Notes: generated from the letters alone by a model not told the origin. Shown: positions 34,018 through 44,171, counted from the first letter of the stretch. The stretch: DNA of 64,000 nucleotides from Echinicola soli (GCF_006575665.1 NZ_CP041253.1:3881001-3945000); one strand, 5' to 3'. Made by a program: numbers and translations.

Positions 34018-34370
34018 TTAGATTCTCTTGGTGTTTCTTTGAAAGTAGTCAAATTTCCTTTTAAGTAGTCGTCACATGCCGCAGCACATGTCCTGCATGC
34101 TTTTGCGCAGAGCTCGCAATGTTGGTGCTCATGTTTTTCACATATTTTTGCACATGCTTCACAGATGGATTTACAGTAGGCTACCAGTGGCTCAATATTA
34201 GAAAAGGAAGTGCTCAAGATTTTTGAAACCAGGGAGCAGACTTCACCACATACCGTGCAGTTTCTGATGCAGTCTACCATTCCATTGGGCTCATCTAGAC
34301 AGGCATCGGCACAATAAAAGCAGGTAGAGGAACATTCATTTACTATTCTGAAAGTCTGTGTATTTTTCAT
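34014..34370 (-). CDS. Four-helix-bundle copper-storage-like protein (DUF326/Csp type)
   Basis: The 118-residue protein is rich in regularly spaced cysteines (CSSTCFYCADAC, CIRNCTVCGEVC, CKSICEACAKIC, CELCAKACRTCAAAC) in the CxxxC and CxxC spacing along four helices, with a HEHQHC segment between. This is the pattern of Csp copper-storage proteins, which bind many Cu(I) ions inside the bundle. No signal peptide is present, so it should be cytosolic. It converges on the SRPBCC gene, overlapping by 4 bases. Confidence 0.88.
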   Translation of the reverse strand: MKNTQTFRIVNECSSTCFYCADACLDEPNGMVDCIRNCTVCGEVCSLVSKILSTSFSNIEPLVAYCKSICEACAKICEKHEHQHCELCAKACRTCAAACDDYLKGNLTTFKETPRESN

Positions 34371-34782
34371 GATAGTCGAAATTTAGTTTATGATCAGCCT
34401 ATTTTTTCAAGCTAAAAACAACAAGTTTCCTGCCCCAGTTAAGTAGTGGAGTATATTCGGATAAAAAGCAATGGATTGACCGTGCTATTCTTAATGAATA
34501 TTGGTCCAAATCCCTAATAAATTGGTTTTGGTCTCTTTCTGCTATGGTCAATACCTTAGTTAAGCTTGATAAATTCTCCTGAAATCAAATAGACCATAAT
34601 AGAATGAAAAATTTTGTTGCTTTTTGATTACAGATTGTAACAGATATTGTCCATAGAGTATATGAATTATATAAATCTTGTAATAAATAGTGTAATGTAA
34701 TGGGCGTCTTATACACTTAACTTTATATACAGCAAACAACTAAAGTGAAGAAAACTAATTCGTTCATTTAAATCAAAGAATT
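34371..34782. other. Intergenic region between divergent regulators
   Basis: No gene is supported in these 412 bases. They separate the divergently read copper-storage gene and the NtrC-type regulator. The half near the regulator contains TGTAAC (34636) and TGTAAT (34679 and 34691), a word that also occurs upstream of other genes in the island. I saw no sigma-54 type -24/-12 promoter. Confidence 0.5.
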
Positions 34783-36180
34783 ATGGAAAGCATACTCGTC
34801 GTTGATAATCAAGTATCCGTGTGTAATTTATTAAAAAAATACTTGACAAATAACGGTTACTCGGTGGATACAAGTACACAGGCCACACATGCACTTCAAT
34901 TAATGAAGGGAAATTTTTATCATTTTGTAATCAGTGATTATCGATTGCCGAAAATGGATGGAAATGTATTTTTCCATATGATCAAAAGCATAAGCCCTAG
35001 AAGTAAAGTGATCTTTACTTCTAGTCAGGTGAACTTAAGGAATGTGGTCAATATGATTCGTGAAGGAGCCTCCAGTTACCTGGCAAAGCCCTTAAATCCC
35101 GATGAACTGGTGGAAGTACTCAAGCAAAGTCCAAGACCTGTTTCCCCGTCATCTACACCTGAGGAAAAGTCAGTGCCCAACAAAATACTACCTGATTATG
35201 TGATGGGAAAGAGCAAAAAAGCCGGGGAGGTTCAATACAAGGTGAGTAAAGTAGGCCCTACTAACTATTCGGTCATCCTGGAAGGTGAAACAGGTACTGG
35301 AAAAGAATCCTATGCACGCCTGATCCACCATTCCAGTGCTAGAAAGGACAAGCCCTTTGTTGCGGTGGACTGTGGATGCTTGTCCAGAGAATTGGCAGGA
35401 AGTGAACTTTTTGGACATGAAAAAGGGGCATTTACTGGAGCGGTTACCCAAAAGACAGGTTTTTTTGAAATGGCAAATGGGGGAACCATATTTTTGGATG
35501 AAATTGCCAATCTTGGTAGCGAAATCCAAATGGCACTTCTTAGGGCCCTTCAAGAAAAGGTCATCAGAAAGGTGGGAGGTACCAAAGAGATCCCCATAGA
35601 CGTAAGGATCATTGCAGCTACCAATGAAAACCTGTATTCTAAATCCGGAACTTCAGGATTTCGGGAAGACCTTTATTATAGATTAAGTGAATTTGTACTG
35701 AAAGTACCGCCCCTGAGAGAAAGAGGGAATGATATTTATCAATTTATCGACTTTTTCCTTAAAAAGACCGCTCTGGAGCTCGACAAACAAAATGTTCCAC
35801 AGTTTACTGATGAAGCATTGACTTATCTTAGAGAATATCCGTGGCCAGGAAATATCCGAGAGCTTAAAAATGCCATCCGAAGGGCTAGCCTCTTTATTAA
35901 TGATAAAAACCTCGTTCCAGCATCGGCACTCCCGGAAATGATTAAAGCTAGCCAACATAGGGGAATTTCTATTTCGGGATTGTCAAATACGAATACTGGA
36001 CCAAAGCACGGAGAGCATCAAGAAAAGGATCTAAAATCGGTAGCCTTGATGGCAGAATCAGAAAAAATAAAAGAGGTTTTGGAAGATGTAAAATATAATA
36101 AAACCAAAGCGGCACAGAAGCTTAATATTCACCGGAAAACACTTTACAGCAAACTAAAAGCCCTTAATATTACTTATTAA
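34783..36180 (+). CDS. NtrC-family sigma-54-dependent response regulator
   Basis: The 465-residue protein has an N-terminal receiver with phospho-acceptor D52 (VISDYRLPKMDG). A sigma-54-interacting AAA+ domain follows: Walker A GETGTGKE at 168-175, GAFTGA at 215-220, and Walker B GGTIFLDEI. A Fis-type helix-turn-helix lies at the C-terminus (KTKAAQKLNIHRKTLYSKL). All parts needed to activate sigma-54 promoters are intact. Its kinase is not adjacent; the CHASE3 kinase 2.3 kb downstream is a candidate but has its own receiver gene beside it. It is likely a regulator within the stress island. Confidence 0.94.
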   Translation: MESILVVDNQVSVCNLLKKYLTNNGYSVDTSTQATHALQLMKGNFYHFVISDYRLPKMDGNVFFHMIKSISPRSKVIFTSSQVNLRNVVNMIREGASSYLAKPLNPDELVEVLKQSPRPVSPSSTPEEKSVPNKILPDYVMGKSKKAGEVQYKVSKVGPTNYSVILEGETGTGKESYARLIHHSSARKDKPFVAVDCGCLSRELAGSELFGHEKGAFTGAVTQKTGFFEMANGGTIFLDEIANLGSEIQMALLRALQEKVIRKVGGTKEIPIDVRIIAATNENLYSKSGTSGFREDLYYRLSEFVLKVPPLRERGNDIYQFIDFFLKKTALELDKQNVPQFTDEALTYLREYPWPGNIRELKNAIRRASLFINDKNLVPASALPEMIKASQHRGISISGLSNTNTGPKHGEHQEKDLKSVALMAESEKIKEVLEDVKYNKTKAAQKLNIHRKTLYSKLKALNITY

Positions 36181-36766
36181 TGAGATCTTTGGGAGTCAAC
36201 ACCTCGTTTAGTCGTGGCTGGAGAAACCACACGCCAATGGGGAATATCAAGGCCATAATGAATTCACTGAAATACTCGGTTTTGTGAGGCTGATGGTTTC
36301 TTTCGGCCATTACAAGCAAAAATGCCAAGTGATTTAAGCTGATAAACAGTAAGGACAGCGATATAAATAACATGATCGCAATGGAGATGGACAATAATGG
36401 GGAGTTTTCGATGGCATTAAAATGTTGGTCCATGGACTCCCCAGCCAGTAGTCCTCCTGAATGAAAATATAATATGGCCAATATCCCAAACACCATGGAC
36501 ACCAACAGTGCCAAGGAAAAACTGGAACTTGGAGTGATTTTTTTTTGGTCCAGTATTTTGCTCAAATATAAAATGCACGACCAAATCCACAAATACATCA
36601 TCATCATTCCGATCAACATAGCGGACATATTAATACTGGCCATAGTGTTTTCAGAGATGTCGGCTCCTGCCAAATAAGTGGTATTGATCAATAGACTGCT
36701 CGCAAACGGAATACCCACAATGATGAGGAAAAGGGTATAATGTTTCATTTTGATAAATACTTCCAT
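36170..36766 (-). CDS. Unrecognised four-helix membrane protein
   Basis: I do not recognise this 198-residue protein. Hydrophobic segments at about residues 8-30, 45-68, 82-103 and 125-150 suggest four membrane helices, with a possible fifth near the C-terminus. No conserved catalytic motif is evident. The gene converges on the NtrC-type regulator with an 11-base overlap at the 3' ends, and it lies 12 bases after another minus-strand gene with which it probably forms an operon. ATG 36748 is an alternative start. Confidence 0.6.
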   Translation of the reverse strand: MEVFIKMKHYTLFLIIVGIPFASSLLINTTYLAGADISENTMASINMSAMLIGMMMMYLWIWSCILYLSKILDQKKITPSSSFSLALLVSMVFGILAILYFHSGGLLAGESMDQHFNAIENSPLLSISIAIMLFISLSLLFISLNHLAFLLVMAERNHQPHKTEYFSEFIMALIFPIGVWFLQPRLNEVLTPKDLINK

Positions 36767-36778
36767 AGCTTCGTCTAC

Positions 36779-37321
36779 TTAAGTTTTGGAAATTGGGAGT
36801 TCTTCCTTGTGAAGCGAGGTGCTCCAAGCGATCAATTTATTGCCTATTTCGCCTTCAATCCGGAGGTTTTCTGCCAGCAATGGGAATACCTCTTTTTGTT
36901 GTAATTGTTTAGCTGTCTCTTCCATCCAACGGTATGAAAAGTGGACCAGTGAATTAATCGCCAAAATTACCTGGGATAATTGAAAGTAGTTTTGGGAGCG
37001 ACCATCTGAATTTGCGCCGTAATCGAAGCATTGATCCAAGAGGAAGTCCATGAGGGCATTTTTCTTACCCCCAACGGGCAAATCGATAAGTAAAAAAATT
37101 TTCTCAAGGTTTTCAATTTGAATTGCTTTCCCTAATTGAAAGTTGGCCAATAACTGATCAGGTAACCACCTGTCGTTATGAATCCTAAGAATATTTATAC
37201 ATTTCAATAACTTCATCTCCCCTTGATAGACCTCCATGCATTTATACATGAACCATTGGTGAATATCGCCATTTAGAAAGTTTACAGGTCTGTGGGGAGT
37301 GGGAGCGTGCTTAAAAATCAT
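36779..37321 (-). CDS. Unrecognised soluble helical protein
   Basis: This 180-residue protein is not recognised. It has no signal peptide or membrane helix and looks largely helical, with segments such as IENLEKIFLLIDLPV and WMEETAKQLQQKEVFPLLAENLRI. It contains few acidic or histidine clusters that would suggest an active site. It is the upstream partner of the membrane protein gene, separated by 12 bases, and both lie next to the two-component genes of the stress island. Confidence 0.55.
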   Translation of the reverse strand: MIFKHAPTPHRPVNFLNGDIHQWFMYKCMEVYQGEMKLLKCINILRIHNDRWLPDQLLANFQLGKAIQIENLEKIFLLIDLPVGGKKNALMDFLLDQCFDYGANSDGRSQNYFQLSQVILAINSLVHFSYRWMEETAKQLQQKEVFPLLAENLRIEGEIGNKLIAWSTSLHKEELPISKT

Positions 37322-37976
37322 GTTTTTTCTTTTATTTTGGTTTGAATGCTATACTGACACCAGTAGCCCATCTCCAGAAGTGCTTTACTTCATAATAGTC
37401 AAAAGGCTTATCCACTTTAGTTTGATATACTAATTACTGCTAATTGTAGACCAGTTCATTTGATCTCGGTATTAATCTGAATTATTTATTTGACAGGAAG
37501 CAGGTGGGACTATAATTAAACTTGACCATCCATTCAAGCTGCATATAAAAGGTGAATTGTAAGGAATTGTGGATAAATAGAAGTATGAAGGGGAAAAATG
37601 AGTTTAATGACCGTTACAATGTCGTAACAAATTGTCACTCTATCTTGACAAACTGGAGGCTGATAAGAAACTAAAGAAAGAGGATCAATATTCCCTAATG
37701 AGGTTGTTTATTTACTTCATTAGGGTTCTTATTGTGTTTTTCTAACCAATAAATTTTTCACCATATAATAGTCATAAAATCAGTTTGTTTTAATAAAAAA
37801 AGTACTTGTTTTAGATTTAATATACTACTAAATTAGAAATGGTGTTTTTGGATTAATATTCCAGTAAATGCTAAAAATCCCTATTCATTGTTACCACTCT
37901 AATTATCAGGCCAATTAACCTGTGTAATATGAGTGTAAGCATGTTACTTTTTTTGTTTCAACTTAAACTTGAACTA
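37322..37976. other. Long intergenic region with an orphan terminator-like hairpin
   Basis: No protein gene is supported in these 655 bases. An inverted pair GTTAC/GTAAC lies at 37613-37628 and a TGTAAG word at 37558. A 9-bp hairpin, ccctaatga (37693-37701) with tcattaggg (37717-37725), is followed by ttcttattgtgttttt, so it looks like a plus-strand terminator with no gene before it. A small RNA ending there is possible. Confidence 0.45.
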
Positions 37977-38423
37977 ATGAACCAAAAACCGATTCGGATA
38001 TTATTGGCAGACGATGATGAAGACGATAGAATGATGTTTAGAGATGCTATTATGAAGATTCCCTTGAAAACTCGTGTGGAGACCGTGAATGATGGAGTGG
38101 AATTATTGAATTATTTGTCCAATTTAAATGGAACTTTGCCTCATATACTTTTCTTGGACTTAAATATGCCCAGGAAAGGAGGGCTGGAATGTCTAAAGGA
38201 AATAAGATCAAATGAGAATTTCCGTGAGCTATCTGTCGCGATTTATTCCACTTCCAATGCCGAAAAAGATGTAGAAGAAGCTTTTGTGAGTGGTGCTAAT
38301 ATTTATATCAATAAGCCAAATGATTTTGGCTGTTTAAAGAAAGTCTTGACCAAAGTGCTCTCTGTAAATTGGCAATACGTAACTTCTGGTCTTGACAGAG
38401 AAACTTTTTTATTGAGTGTGTGA
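37977..38423 (+). CDS. Response regulator (Rcp1-like single-domain)
   Basis: The 148-residue receiver protein has the acidic cluster LLADDDEDD, the phospho-acceptor in ILFLDLNMPRKGG and lysine in YINKPNDF. It resembles the Rcp1-type receivers partnered with phytochrome or PAS kinases. ATG 37977 is chosen because the 16 residues before it, from 37929, are not conserved in receivers. It lies 11 bases before a CHASE3/PAS histidine kinase gene and is its likely partner. Confidence 0.9.
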   Translation: MNQKPIRILLADDDEDDRMMFRDAIMKIPLKTRVETVNDGVELLNYLSNLNGTLPHILFLDLNMPRKGGLECLKEIRSNENFRELSVAIYSTSNAEKDVEEAFVSGANIYINKPNDFGCLKKVLTKVLSVNWQYVTSGLDRETFLLSV

Positions 38424-38434
38424 AGGAATAGGAT

Positions 38435-40618
38435 ATGCTTAGATACCTTGGCCGATCAGAAATCATCCTAAATTTTATATTTCTTTCCACTGTCATATTA
38501 TTGGTGGTCATAGCTGGATCCAGTTTTATCCAGCACCAATTAATGATCAAGAGCCAAAATAAAATCATCCAGTCCCATCACTTTAATTATGCCCTGCAAA
38601 ATCTTATCGTGGAAGTTTCTGACATGGAGTCTGCAGAGCGTGCCTACGTGGCTTCAGGAGATAAAATGTTTTTAAGTAACTATGGAGCATTAAAGGATTC
38701 CGTTTACAGAGCGATAGAGAGTATCAGAGAGCTGGCCATTGCAGGAAATGCTCCTTCCCAAACAGTGGATTCACTTCAGTACATTGTTCAGGGGAAATTG
38801 GACCATTTGGAAACTGTAATCTCAATGTATGAGAATGGTCAGTCCTTTGGACAATTGCAAGATGAGTTTGTGCGAGGGGACAGCCTTATGCGAAATATTA
38901 AAACAGCCACCAGTATGATGGGCTATGTTACGTTCAAGGTATTTCAGGAGAGAAAACACTATCTCCAACAAAAGAATAAAGTCTCTCCTTATTTTACTGC
39001 CATTACCTTTCTTTTTTCCCTTTTACTGTTTACTACGGCTTACTTCAAGATAGGTAATGACCTGCGAAAACAAAAAAAATCCCTTAACCAACTTGAGATA
39101 AACCATGAGATTTTTGAGAAAGCAGAGGCAATGGCTGAAACGGGACACTGGAAGTTTGATCCCGATGATGGAGAGATCATACTTTCCAATAACCAATATC
39201 GGCTGCTGGGCTATGAGCCTGACAAGATTGAACCTACCTTTCTTCTTTTCGTCCAACATGTGGATAAAAAGGACCGAAAACTTGTGCTGGATGCAATTAG
39301 GAAGGTAGGGAATGGTCAGTCGGCGAAATCCATTGATGTACGTGTTATTACAGCTTCTGGAAAGGAAAAATGTCTCCAAATGGTCATCAAAATGCACGAA
39401 AATGAACTCGGCAAAAAAACCGTTATCGGAGTAAATAGAGACTTGACCAAGATCATTGAATCCAAAGAGGAACTTCAGGAATTGAATAAAAAACTGACAA
39501 TTCAGAACAATGCTTATAACAATGCCGAAACAATAGGGCGTATGGGAAGCATTTCCATGAATTGCAAGACAGGGCAGCTTTCTGCATCGGACAATATGTT
39601 TGGAATGCTAGGACTAAGCAATGAAAGGGATCTTTCTGATATTGCGAAATTTAAAAGCTATATACATCCCGAGGATTTGGTCGATCTGGAAGAATATTAT
39701 AATTGTGACACTTTATCTGTAGAACGTCAATGGGTTAGCTTTAGACTGATGAAGCAAAGTGGCGAATACATCCATGTAAGTTCTCTCAAAAAGATTGTAC
39801 AGGAATCCTGGGGCAAAATTTTGACTACAGTGGTGCGTGATATAACCACCGAGAGGGATGCGGAGCTAAAATTAAAAGTTCAAAATGCTGAGCTAAAAAA
39901 AATCAATGAGCAGCTTTCCTCTTTTAATCATATCGCCAGTCATGACCTTCAGGAGCCGCTGAGGAAGATCCAGACGTTTATCTCCCGTATCAATGATGAT
40001 ATCGACCAAGTTCCCGCGGATATGGTAAGTTACTTTTTGAAGATCCAAAAGTCTGCCGAGCGGATGCAGCAATTGATCCTTGATTTACTCGATTTTAGTA
40101 GGGTCAGCAGGATAGAGGAGGAGTTCAGAACGGTAGACTTAAACGAGCTGGTTTCCAAATCGATCAACGAAATGGCCATTGCCATCGAAGAAAAGAATGG
40201 AACGGTACACTGCGCCAAACTACCGACAATTAAAGTCATTCCTTTTCAGCTTATTCAGCTTTTTAATAACTTGATCAGTAATTCAATCAAATACGCTGAT
40301 CCGGAAAGACCTCCGGAAATTATCATCTCTGCAGGTCCTGTCACAGAAATCGACCAGCTGCAAAGTGAGCCTTCCGAACGTAAGCAGTTGGTGAAAATTA
40401 CTTTTGAGGATAATGGGATTGGTTTCGAACAGGAATATGCCATGACCATTTTTGATCTCTTTCAGCGATTACATCCCAGGACAAGTTTCTCAGGCACTGG
40501 GATAGGCTTGGCCATATGTAAAAAAATTGTCCAAATCCATCATGGAGAAATTTTTGCGACCGGTGAACCGGGCAAAGGTGCGCGCTTTACGATTTTACTT
40601 CCTCAAAATCTCAGCTGA
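38435..40618 (+). CDS. CHASE3/PAS sensor histidine kinase
   Basis: The 727-residue membrane kinase has a first transmembrane segment (about 10-30), a periplasmic CHASE3 sensor domain (35-180, with MESAERAYVASGD) and a second helix (about 186-206). Two PAS-like domains follow (approximately 225-345 and 355-475). The HisKA domain has H503 in SFNHIASHDLQEPLRK. The ATPase domain carries NNLISNSIKYAD, FEDNGIGF and FSGTGIGLAICKKI. It should sense an extracytoplasmic cue and pass phosphate to the receiver encoded 11 bases upstream. Confidence 0.94.
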   Translation: MLRYLGRSEIILNFIFLSTVILLVVIAGSSFIQHQLMIKSQNKIIQSHHFNYALQNLIVEVSDMESAERAYVASGDKMFLSNYGALKDSVYRAIESIRELAIAGNAPSQTVDSLQYIVQGKLDHLETVISMYENGQSFGQLQDEFVRGDSLMRNIKTATSMMGYVTFKVFQERKHYLQQKNKVSPYFTAITFLFSLLLFTTAYFKIGNDLRKQKKSLNQLEINHEIFEKAEAMAETGHWKFDPDDGEIILSNNQYRLLGYEPDKIEPTFLLFVQHVDKKDRKLVLDAIRKVGNGQSAKSIDVRVITASGKEKCLQMVIKMHENELGKKTVIGVNRDLTKIIESKEELQELNKKLTIQNNAYNNAETIGRMGSISMNCKTGQLSASDNMFGMLGLSNERDLSDIAKFKSYIHPEDLVDLEEYYNCDTLSVERQWVSFRLMKQSGEYIHVSSLKKIVQESWGKILTTVVRDITTERDAELKLKVQNAELKKINEQLSSFNHIASHDLQEPLRKIQTFISRINDDIDQVPADMVSYFLKIQKSAERMQQLILDLLDFSRVSRIEEEFRTVDLNELVSKSINEMAIAIEEKNGTVHCAKLPTIKVIPFQLIQLFNNLISNSIKYADPERPPEIIISAGPVTEIDQLQSEPSERKQLVKITFEDNGIGFEQEYAMTIFDLFQRLHPRTSFSGTGIGLAICKKIVQIHHGEIFATGEPGKGARFTILLPQNLS

Positions 40619-40745
40619 ATTTCTTATAAAAATGTTGTAAGGAATCAATAGAAAGATGTAAGACATCAGAATTTGATCCTATGTACCTTCATAGTTAGAA
40701 TTGGTAATCAAAGATTATTTAAACAACCATAAAAATGAAGGAATC

Positions 40746-41180
40746 ATGAAAAAACTTAGCTTAATGGCAGGTTTAGCCATTTTTCTGTTAGTTGCAGCTT
40801 GCGATGAGGGAAAAAAGAATACTGACCAATCCTATGAATCCCCAACTACAGTTGCTCCAGGACCAAAAACGATCGATATGGATCCTTTTCAAGTGACGTA
40901 TGAGGACATTGAAGAGGAAAAAATGAAACTTAGTGAAGACCTTAAAAAACTAAAAGCTGAAAAAGCGGAACGCGCCCAAGGCAATGAAGCTACCGAGTTT
41001 GATCAGCTAATGAACCAAGCAGAAGAAAAACTTAATGAAATCGGTGAAAAAGCCGAAGAGTTTCGGTCTGCTGCAGAAGACCAACAAAAAGATATCTATG
41101 ATCAAATCAAAGAGATGAAAAAACAAGTCGAAGATAAAATGGCTGAAATAGGAAATCGGTTTGATAAAAACAACTCATAG
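40746..41180 (+). CDS. Coiled-coil lipoprotein
   Basis: The 144-residue protein has a clear lipobox (LAIFLLVAAC) and then a hydrophilic, alanine-, lysine- and glutamate-rich sequence with long heptads (EEEKMKLSEDLKKLKAEKAE and DQQKDIYDQIKEMKKQVED). It is therefore an exported lipid-anchored coiled-coil protein. The family is not recognised. TGTAAG words lie 21 bases apart upstream (40636, 40657). A good terminator follows at 41247-41294. Context suggests an envelope-stress role, but this is inference. Confidence 0.78.
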   Translation: MKKLSLMAGLAIFLLVAACDEGKKNTDQSYESPTTVAPGPKTIDMDPFQVTYEDIEEEKMKLSEDLKKLKAEKAERAQGNEATEFDQLMNQAEEKLNEIGEKAEEFRSAAEDQQKDIYDQIKEMKKQVEDKMAEIGNRFDKNNS

Positions 41181-41490
41181 GATTAGCCAAAACCTAGAAT
41201 GGCCAACCTTGTCCCTGCCTATTGCATGCCCAGTCGGCAGGTGTACAATCCCTTCCCTGAAAATATCTATGAAAGATGTATAGGGGAAGGGATTTTTTAG
41301 TGATTTCTTTTTATCCCTGCTATTAACACTCCAAATACCCAGTGACAGATAATGCGGAATTTATAAATAGGTGTGTAAATCGTACAATATCAAGGAGAAA
41401 TAGTGTAACATTTTGAACGTCGAAAATGATTAGATTGGATTTTGTACGTATTACACCAATTTTCGGTGATCAACCAAAATAAATCTAATT
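41181..41490. other. Intergenic region before the lmo0937-like gene
   Basis: These 310 bases hold the terminator of the coiled-coil lipoprotein gene (41247-41294) and then the upstream region of the lmo0937-like gene. That part has TGTAAA at 41374 and TGTAAC at 41404, and a purine-rich aaggagaaa at 41392-41400. No additional gene is supported. Confidence 0.5.
41247..41294 (+). terminator. Rho-independent terminator
   Basis: aatcccttccc (41247-41257) and gggaagggatt (41284-41294) are 11-bp complements, followed by a T-run. The hairpin ends the coiled-coil lipoprotein transcript, 66 bases after its stop codon. Confidence 0.8.
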
Positions 41491-41640
41491 ATGAGGAATA
41501 TCTTATATTTAATTGTCGTAATCGTATTGATCGGATGGGTAATGGGCGCCTTCGTTTATGACGTAGGAGGATTGATCCATATACTGCTTGTCATTGCACT
41601 AGTTGCTTTTGTTTTGTCATTTATAAAAAGAGCTGGGTGA
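41491..41640 (+). CDS. Small lmo0937-like membrane protein (49 residues)
   Basis: The gene encodes a 49-residue protein with two membrane helices (ILYLIVVIVLIGWVMGAF and LIHILLVIALVAFVLSFI) joined by a short YDVGG loop. This matches the lmo0937/DUF5670 family of tiny membrane proteins. Function is unknown, but relatives are induced by general stress. A terminator-like hairpin lies at 41679-41716, and upstream TGTAA words occur at 41374 and 41404. Confidence 0.85.
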   Translation: MRNILYLIVVIVLIGWVMGAFVYDVGGLIHILLVIALVAFVLSFIKRAG

Positions 41641-41678
41641 TTGATTGTGGATGAAATCACTTATCTGTTAAGAAAAAA

Positions 41679-41716
41679 GGCTGTCTCACAGCGTAATCAA
41701 TTTTACAGAGACAGCC
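41679..41716. terminator. Probable bidirectional terminator between convergent units
   Basis: ggctgtctc (41679-41687) pairs with gagacagcc (41708-41716) around a 20-base loop, flanked by aaaaaa on the left and cttttt on the right. It can serve both the lmo0937-like gene and the convergent catalase gene. Confidence 0.75.
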
Positions 41717-41781
41717 CTTTTTAATTCAGCTAATCGAGTAAGTTTATATGGCTAGAACATAAGGGAACTATCAAGCTACCT

Positions 41782-43935
41782 TTAAGCTGGTATATTGCTG
41801 GATCCTTCACGCTTCCAAAACCTGTATTTTGCCACCGCTTTTAAAAACTGGTCGATATTACCATTGGTAATTATCCCTTCACGAGCATTTTCATTATCGT
41901 GCACTGCCTGCGCTGAGCGTGTGGCCTTCCAAAGGAGCGACCCTTCATCATCCATTCCAATGGATTTGCAGTGTTTGAACATTTCTTCCACAAAAAGCAC
42001 GGCCTCGGAACTTTTGCTCAAAAGTTCATCACTTTTGGTACCTTGTGGCAAGTATAAAGCATCAAAAAGTACCGATGCGCTGGAGGCAAGACTTTTTTGG
42101 ACAGTAAGAGATCCATTGTCCATGGTTTTGATCATTCCGAGCTTTTGGGAAATGAAGGTCACTTTTGCTCCCTCAGCTTTTGCCTGTTCCAGTAACTTTT
42201 GTATAGTGGCAGTATTGACGCCCTCAGCTACTAATACCGCGATGCTTCTTCCTTGAATGGAAGTGGTTTTGGTATGTTCCATGCTCAGGGCATTTGATTT
42301 TTTGACCGAAGGTCGGGCCGGACCGGACTGGAAATCTTGGGGATTTCCATCAGCAGGAAAACTTTGGTTTAATTCCTTGTCCAATTTGACAGGTGTGTCC
42401 ACCCCAATGTGCTCGGCTACTTCTTCGGCAAGATCTACGTTCACTTCCTGTAACTGCGCAATCATGCGCTCTTGGATTTGTTTCGAGCCTACTTTCCCCA
42501 GTTCAAATATAAGCGCTTTTTTGAGGTGTTTCTTTTCCACTTCGGTCTGACTGTCATAGAACAGCCTCGCCTGGCTGTAGTGGTCATGGAAGCTTTGGCT
42601 CCTCGCTTTGGTTTTTTTACCAGAAACCGGTTCAGTATAATGGGCATAGCCCCCGTCACCCATCGCAGCTTGGAAGGGACAACCTCCTCCGGTTTGATTG
42701 GGATGGTAACTGCTTTGGCCCGAATTGATGGTCTGACGCATGTGTCCGTCCCGTTGATTGTTGTGTACAGGACTAACAGGCCTGTTTATAGGGATTTCAT
42801 GAAAATTAGGGCCACCTAACCTGATCAGCTGAGTATCCGTGTACGAGAATAGCCTTCCCTGCAGTAGGGGATCATTGGAAAAATCTATCCCTGGAACCAA
42901 ATGGCCAGGATGAAAGGCCACTTGCTCAGTTTCTGCAAAGAAATTTAAGGGATTACGGTTAAGCACCATTTTCCCTATGATCTTTACCGGTACGAGTTCC
43001 TCAGGAATGAGCTTGGTGGCATCCAATAGATCGAAATCGAATTTATCCTCATCTTCCTCATTGACGATCTGGACACCCAATTCAAATTCCGGATAATTTC
43101 CTTCTTCAATCGATTCCCAAAGGTCTCTTCTTAAAAAATCGGGATCGTTCCCAGAGATTTTCTGTGCCTCATCCCACGTGACCGAATGTACACCGTGTTT
43201 TGGTTTCCAATGGAATTTTACAAAGTGAGATTTCCCCTCGGCATTGACAAACCTAAAGGTATGAATTCCAAAACCTTCCATCATGCTAAAACTTCTGGGA
43301 ATGGCCCGATCACTCATGACCCACATGATCATATGCATGCTTTCTGGCATAAGTGATATGAAATCCCAAAAGGTATCGTGTGCGGATGCTGCTTGGGGAA
43401 TTCCATTATGTGGCTCTGGTTTGACAGAGTGGATCAGGTCAGGGAATTTGACGGCATCTTGGATAAAAAACACCGGTATGTTATTCCCTACTAAGTCGAA
43501 ATTTCCTTCTTGGGTATAGAATTTAACGGCAAAACCTCGCACATCCCTAGCCAAATCCGTGGAGCCTTTAGATCCTGCTACTGTACTGAAGCGTACAAAA
43601 ACAGGTGTTTTAGTGGAAGATTCCTTCAAAAACCCCGCTTTGGTATATTTTGACATGCTCTCATACGTCTCAAAATATCCATGTGCTCCAGCACCCCGGG
43701 CATGGACGACGCGTTCAGGAATCCTTTCATGGTCAAAGTGCGTTATCTTCTCACGGAAATGGAAATCTTCCATGATCGATGGCCCCCGTTCTCCCGCTTT
43801 TAATGTATTTTGGTCATCATTGATACGAACACCTTGATTGGTAGTGAGAAATTGTCCTACTCCTTTTTCTGTGTTTGGCCGGAGTCCCTTTTCTTTATCA
43901 TGCTCAGATGAATGTTTTTTTTCATTTTTTGACAT
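41782..43935 (-). CDS. katE: Large-subunit catalase (HPII/KatE type)
   Basis: The 717-residue haem catalase belongs to the large clade. The distal histidine region is [20 protein letters not shown], the distal asparagine lies in [11 protein letters not shown] and the haem-ligand tyrosine region is [14 protein letters not shown]. After the core, residues about 560-717 form the DJ-1/PfpI-like C-terminal domain seen only in large catalases ([18 protein letters not shown]). It breaks down hydrogen peroxide in the cytoplasm. A small gene starts 14 bases upstream on the same strand. Confidence 0.96.
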   Translation of the reverse strand: MSKNEKKHSSEHDKEKGLRPNTEKGVGQFLTTNQGVRINDDQNTLKAGERGPSIMEDFHFREKITHFDHERIPERVVHARGAGAHGYFETYESMSKYTKAGFLKESSTKTPVFVRFSTVAGSKGSTDLARDVRGFAVKFYTQEGNFDLVGNNIPVFFIQDAVKFPDLIHSVKPEPHNGIPQAASAHDTFWDFISLMPESMHMIMWVMSDRAIPRSFSMMEGFGIHTFRFVNAEGKSHFVKFHWKPKHGVHSVTWDEAQKISGNDPDFLRRDLWESIEEGNYPEFELGVQIVNEEDEDKFDFDLLDATKLIPEELVPVKIIGKMVLNRNPLNFFAETEQVAFHPGHLVPGIDFSNDPLLQGRLFSYTDTQLIRLGGPNFHEIPINRPVSPVHNNQRDGHMRQTINSGQSSYHPNQTGGGCPFQAAMGDGGYAHYTEPVSGKKTKARSQSFHDHYSQARLFYDSQTEVEKKHLKKALIFELGKVGSKQIQERMIAQLQEVNVDLAEEVAEHIGVDTPVKLDKELNQSFPADGNPQDFQSGPARPSVKKSNALSMEHTKTTSIQGRSIAVLVAEGVNTATIQKLLEQAKAEGAKVTFISQKLGMIKTMDNGSLTVQKSLASSASVLFDALYLPQGTKSDELLSKSSEAVLFVEEMFKHCKSIGMDDEGSLLWKATRSAQAVHDNENAREGIITNGNIDQFLKAVAKYRFWKREGSSNIPA

Positions 43936-43949
43936 ATTAATTTTTGGTT

Positions 43950-44171
43950 TTAGTGGATAAATTTTTTACGAGTCTCCGCAATCATAGACGTAGCCAAGCA
44001 TAATTGAATAAATAGTGTTTCCGTCCTTTTATTCAGGTGTAAAATTGCTTTCAATAGGTCTTCATGAATGCTACGCATTTCCATTGATGAAAAGGACCAA
44101 AAATCCAGTCCGGTGGTGAGATCTTTAAATTGGGAAAACAAGTTTTCCAGGGAGGACAATACGTTACCCAA
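43950..44171 (-). CDS. Small hypothetical protein upstream of katE
   Basis: The 73-residue product is unrecognised. It is helical and amphipathic (VLSSLENLFSQFKDLTTG, IHEDLLKAILHLNKRTE) with no signal or membrane segment. Its position 14 bases before katE on the same strand, with no terminator between, is the main argument that it is real. It could equally be part of a leader region. Confidence 0.4.
   Translation of the reverse strand: MGNVLSSLENLFSQFKDLTTGLDFWSFSSMEMRSIHEDLLKAILHLNKRTETLFIQLCLATSMIAETRKKFIH

Noticed and set aside
41795..42819. Several plus-strand frames opposite katE
   Set aside because: They are antisense to a confidently identified catalase and encode no recognisable protein.
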